7,045 bases of DNA, taken from positions 1 through 7,045 of the forward strand of contig PKUY01000298.1 of NCBI GenBank assembly GCA_003131705.1. Direction: 5' to 3'. Of this stretch, positions 5,343 through 7,045 are shown one piece after another. Each line of letters starts with the position of its first letter. Position 1 is the stretch's first letter. The notes below the pieces were generated by a model. The model saw only the letters and a list, made by a program, of their open reading frames with translations, searched no databases and had not been told where the DNA came from. Source of the DNA: Acidobacteriota bacterium (GTDB lineage: Bacteria > Acidobacteriota > Terriglobia > Acidiferrales > UBA7541). Both the position numbers and the translations under genes were made by a program.

Positions 5343-6146
5343 ATGAGAATACGAGGTGGGACACTTAGAATAGCTGTTTACCTCTCGTTGGGATTTGCAC
5401 TGATCCGCGTTTCACTTGGGGACAGCGGAGCACGAGCTCAAGCAGGGCCAGGGGCGGAACAGCAATCTGGGCAGTTGATTCATTCGGTTGAAGGGCCAGA
5501 CCTATTTCGGGCATATTGTGCGTCTTGCCACGGTCGAGATGCCAAGGGGCATGGCCCCGCTGCAGCAGCCTTGAAGACAACTGTTCCTGACTTAACCGTC
5601 CTGGCGAAGAACAACAGAGGACAGTTTCCATCAGATCGTGTGCGGAGCACGATCACGGGTGAGAAAGTATTGGCTTCCCATGGCTCTCGGGAGATGCCGA
5701 TATGGGGGCCGGTCTTTCACCAAATTGAGTGGGACGTGGACCGGGGTAATGTCAGACTGGAAAATCTGGTGAAGTACCTGGAATCGATACAGTCAATTAA
5801 TTCCACTCAGGAAGAGCGAGTCAATCCTCCCTCTGGTGCGCAGCTGTACAGGCAACATTGCGCCGCCTGCCACGGAAATGATCTGAAAGGGAACGGTCCC
5901 GCTCCGTACCCGTTCAAAGATTTGCCGCCCGATCTGACCACGCTAGCTAAACGTCACGGTGGCCAATTTCCAGACGACTATGTTTCGGACGTGCTGCGCA
6001 ATGGCGTAGTAATGGCCGCGCACGGCCCGCCAGAGATGCCCACTTGGGGAACGGATTTCAGGGTCGTGGACCGATTGGATGAGACCCAAGTGACATTGCG
6101 AATTACCAGCCTGAAAGACTACATCAAGTCGCTCCAGGCAAAATAG
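5343..6146 (+). CDS. Secreted diheme cytochrome c (two tandem class I domains)
   Basis: This 267-residue precursor carries an N-terminal signal peptide (basic start MRIRGGTLR, hydrophobic stretch to about 25, likely cleavage after ARAQA near 34), so it acts in the periplasm or on the outer face of the membrane. Two heme c sites are visible: Cys59-Ala-Ser-Cys62-His63 and Cys173-Ala-Ala-Cys176-His177. Each is followed about 55 residues later by a probable axial methionine in EMPxWG (Met118 and Met232). The halves, about 52-150 and 166-265, are recognisable duplicates: LF/LYR..C, CHG.D.KG.GPA, PDLT.LAK...GQFP. The role is electron transfer; donor and acceptor cannot be named and no oxidase or dehydrogenase is in the window. 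AGGGG lies 11 nt before the ATG. It follows the small membrane ORF and a CRP/FNR-type operator, which suggests regulation by respiratory conditions. Confidence 0.93.
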   Translation: MRIRGGTLRIAVYLSLGFALIRVSLGDSGARAQAGPGAEQQSGQLIHSVEGPDLFRAYCASCHGRDAKGHGPAAAALKTTVPDLTVLAKNNRGQFPSDRVRSTITGEKVLASHGSREMPIWGPVFHQIEWDVDRGNVRLENLVKYLESIQSINSTQEERVNPPSGAQLYRQHCAACHGNDLKGNGPAPYPFKDLPPDLTTLAKRHGGQFPDDYVSDVLRNGVVMAAHGPPEMPTWGTDFRVVDRLDETQVTLRITSLKDYIKSLQAK

Positions 6147-6206
6147 AACGGTAATTATCCGGAACGCGGAGCGGGCAATGCGAATCAACGAATCTGTGTG
6201 AGAACC

Positions 6207-6248
6207 GCAAAATCGGAGCTTCAGGGGCTAAATCCGTTCTGATTTTGC
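6207..6248. repeat. Intergenic 13-bp hairpin between convergent genes
   Basis: GCAAAATCGGAGC (6207-6219) pairs with 6236-6248 over 13 positions including two G-U pairs, around a 16-nt loop containing TTCAGGGGCTAAAT. It lies 60 bases after the cytochrome stop and 100 bases after the nitroreductase stop. No T-run follows, so it is not a standard Rho-independent terminator, though it may still protect or end transcripts. Its loop and the neighbouring GGCTGAAGCC hairpin resemble short repeats I recall as scattered in acidobacterial genomes. Confidence 0.5.
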
Positions 6249-6261
6249 AGAACTCATGTCG

Positions 6262-6273
6262 TGGCTGAAGCCA
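6262..6273. repeat. Short inverted repeat TGGCT-GA-AGCCA
   Basis: Two 5-bp arms with a 2-nt spacer, 14 bases after the larger hairpin. Together the two make a tandem hairpin block of about 67 bases. It may be one degenerate copy of a REP-like dispersed element; only one copy is present in this window. Confidence 0.35.
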
Positions 6274-6348
6274 GGACCCACAAAGATTCTCGACTTGTCA
6301 CACAGACCCTAAAATTGCGCAGCGATCGTACACCTGCCATTGCAGTTT

Positions 6349-6909
6349 TCATCCAAGCCAATAAATTGTTGCAGCATTCCGACCGTGAGACTCGGGCCAA
6401 GCCTTCGGGTGGCCGAGCACGATCGGTGCAACGACATGGGAATTCTCTGGGATTTTGAGTTCGGTCTTTATGGACGGTAAATTAAGCCATGGGCGGGCTA
6501 GACCTATCCAGCAGGTGCCAAGCCCCTGCGCGCGGGCGGCAAGCATGAAGTTTTCTGCGGCCAGGCAGCAGTCTTCCTTCGCCTGGGCATCGGAAGACGT
6601 GGCCAACACAAGCACGAGAGCTGGAGCATGGTAGAACAACACGTGCTTTGGATCCTCCAGTACCTTACGAAGAGACGGATCGTGTGACGTCTGAGAGAAA
6701 TTCTCAAGAAGCCAGGTCCTCGCGCGCGTTGCGTAACGGGCGATGCGCTGGGGATCGAGGAGGACGGCAAAAGCCCATGGCTGCAAGTTCATCGCACTGG
6801 GCGCAAGAATGGCTGTATCTATGAGGCTTTGAACGGTGGATCGCTCAAGACGAGTTTCGGTGAAGTCCCGGACCGCCCGCCGATGCCGAATCACTTCCAT
6901 CAATTCCAT
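6349..6909 (-). CDS. Nitroreductase-family FMN-dependent oxidoreductase
   Basis: This 186-residue cytoplasmic flavoprotein of the nitroreductase superfamily uses NAD(P)H to reduce nitro compounds, quinones or related substrates. Family marks: RHRRAVRDF (8-16), the FMN phosphate-binding segment of the 'RRSxRxF' type; APSAMNLQPWAFAVL (36-50), the Ser-x-x-Asn-x-Gln-Pro-Trp signature; AENFMLAARAQGLGTCWIG (118-136); and VAPIVLGHPKAWP (160-172). Length is typical for the compact members. The frame is open upstream to the window edge region (7035), but GGGAGG (6917-6922) ends 7 nt before the ATG at 6909 and decides the start. It converges with the cytochrome gene. A CRP/FNR-type palindrome lies about 120 bases upstream. 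The natural substrate cannot be told from sequence. Confidence 0.92.
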   Translation of the reverse strand: MELMEVIRHRRAVRDFTETRLERSTVQSLIDTAILAPSAMNLQPWAFAVLLDPQRIARYATRARTWLLENFSQTSHDPSLRKVLEDPKHVLFYHAPALVLVLATSSDAQAKEDCCLAAENFMLAARAQGLGTCWIGLARPWLNLPSIKTELKIPENSHVVAPIVLGHPKAWPESHGRNAATIYWLG

Positions 6910-7017
6910 TTGAGATCCTCCCGACCCTGTTTTGGCCAATGTCAAACATTCGAATACCGTTCCTGAACGGCCACCTTGCATAAGCCGCTTTCGAGCATCG
7001 CTAATTGAGACGCCATT

Positions 7018-7039
7018 CTCTGTGACCCGAATCACAGAG
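7018..7039. promoter_or_regulatory. CRP/FNR-family-type operator upstream of the nitroreductase gene
   Basis: CTCTGTGA and TCACAGAG are perfect 8-bp arms separated by six bases (CCCGAA), containing the exact TGTGA-N6-TCACA core seen also at 5133-5148. The centre is about 120 bases upstream of the nitroreductase start. It is only 6 bases from the window's end, so it could equally serve a divergent gene beyond the edge. No clear -10 was found at the spacing expected for direct activation. Confidence 0.6.
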
Positions 7040-7045
7040 CGCCGG

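Noticed and set aside
5183..5368. 61-codon plus-strand frame starting at the ATG at 5183
   Set aside because: No ribosome binding site before it, overlaps the cytochrome start, and the product looks random; the GGGAGG inside it serves the TTG at 5202 instead.
6925..6950. TTGACA-like hexamer on the minus strand upstream of the nitroreductase
   Set aside because: A -10 at normal spacing would overlap the ribosome binding site, so it cannot serve as the promoter for that gene.
6910..7035. N-terminal extension of the nitroreductase from the ATG at 7035
   Set aside because: It would run through the operator palindrome; the strong GGGAGG at 7-nt spacing before 6909 and the family N-terminus fix the start there.

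Overview
The window reads as chromosomal DNA of a Gram-negative bacterium. It carries three consecutive Kdo (lipopolysaccharide inner core sugar) biosynthesis genes and a periplasmic c-type cytochrome. The style of the proteins, the moderately high G+C coding sequence, the TTG/ATG starts with strong GGGAGG ribosome binding sites and a REP-like intergenic element suggest an Acidobacteriota-type soil bacterium. That taxonomic guess is an inference and not something the sequence proves. No rRNA, tRNA, CRISPR array, insertion sequence or phage gene was found.

Layout, left to right. (1) 17-1069 (+): a stand-alone MetE C-terminal-type (core methionine synthase-like) methyltransferase. (2) 1171-1521 (+): a single-domain STAS protein of the anti-sigma-factor-antagonist type. 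(3) 1647-1977 (-): a small unrecognised 88-residue gene. It has an unusually long hairpin terminator and contains a perfect 26-bp palindrome. (4) 1978-2539: a 562-bp stretch without a convincing gene, holding several small inverted repeats and candidate promoters. (5) 2540-5079 (+): kdsA-kdsD-kdsC. KdsA and KdsD overlap by ATGA; KdsC follows after 57 nt. Together KdsD (ribulose-5-P to arabinose-5-P), KdsA (arabinose-5-P plus PEP to Kdo-8-P) and KdsC (Kdo-8-P to Kdo) give the full route from ribulose-5-phosphate to free Kdo; the activating enzyme KdsB is not in the window. (6) 5133-6146 (+): a CRP/FNR-type operator, a 28-codon single-membrane-span small ORF, and a secreted diheme cytochrome c made of two duplicated domains. 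(7) 6207-6273: two adjacent hairpins between convergent genes. (8) 6349-6909 (-): a nitroreductase-family flavoprotein, with a second, very regular CRP/FNR-type operator about 120 bp upstream at the window's right edge.

The core of the window is ordinary metabolism. The points that deserve a second look are the two matching TGTGA-N6-TCACA operators, which could tie the cytochrome unit and the nitroreductase to one redox- or nitrosative-type regulator; the tiny membrane-peptide ORF with an excellent ribosome binding site in front of the cytochrome gene; and the small minus-strand gene with its own terminator and internal palindrome.
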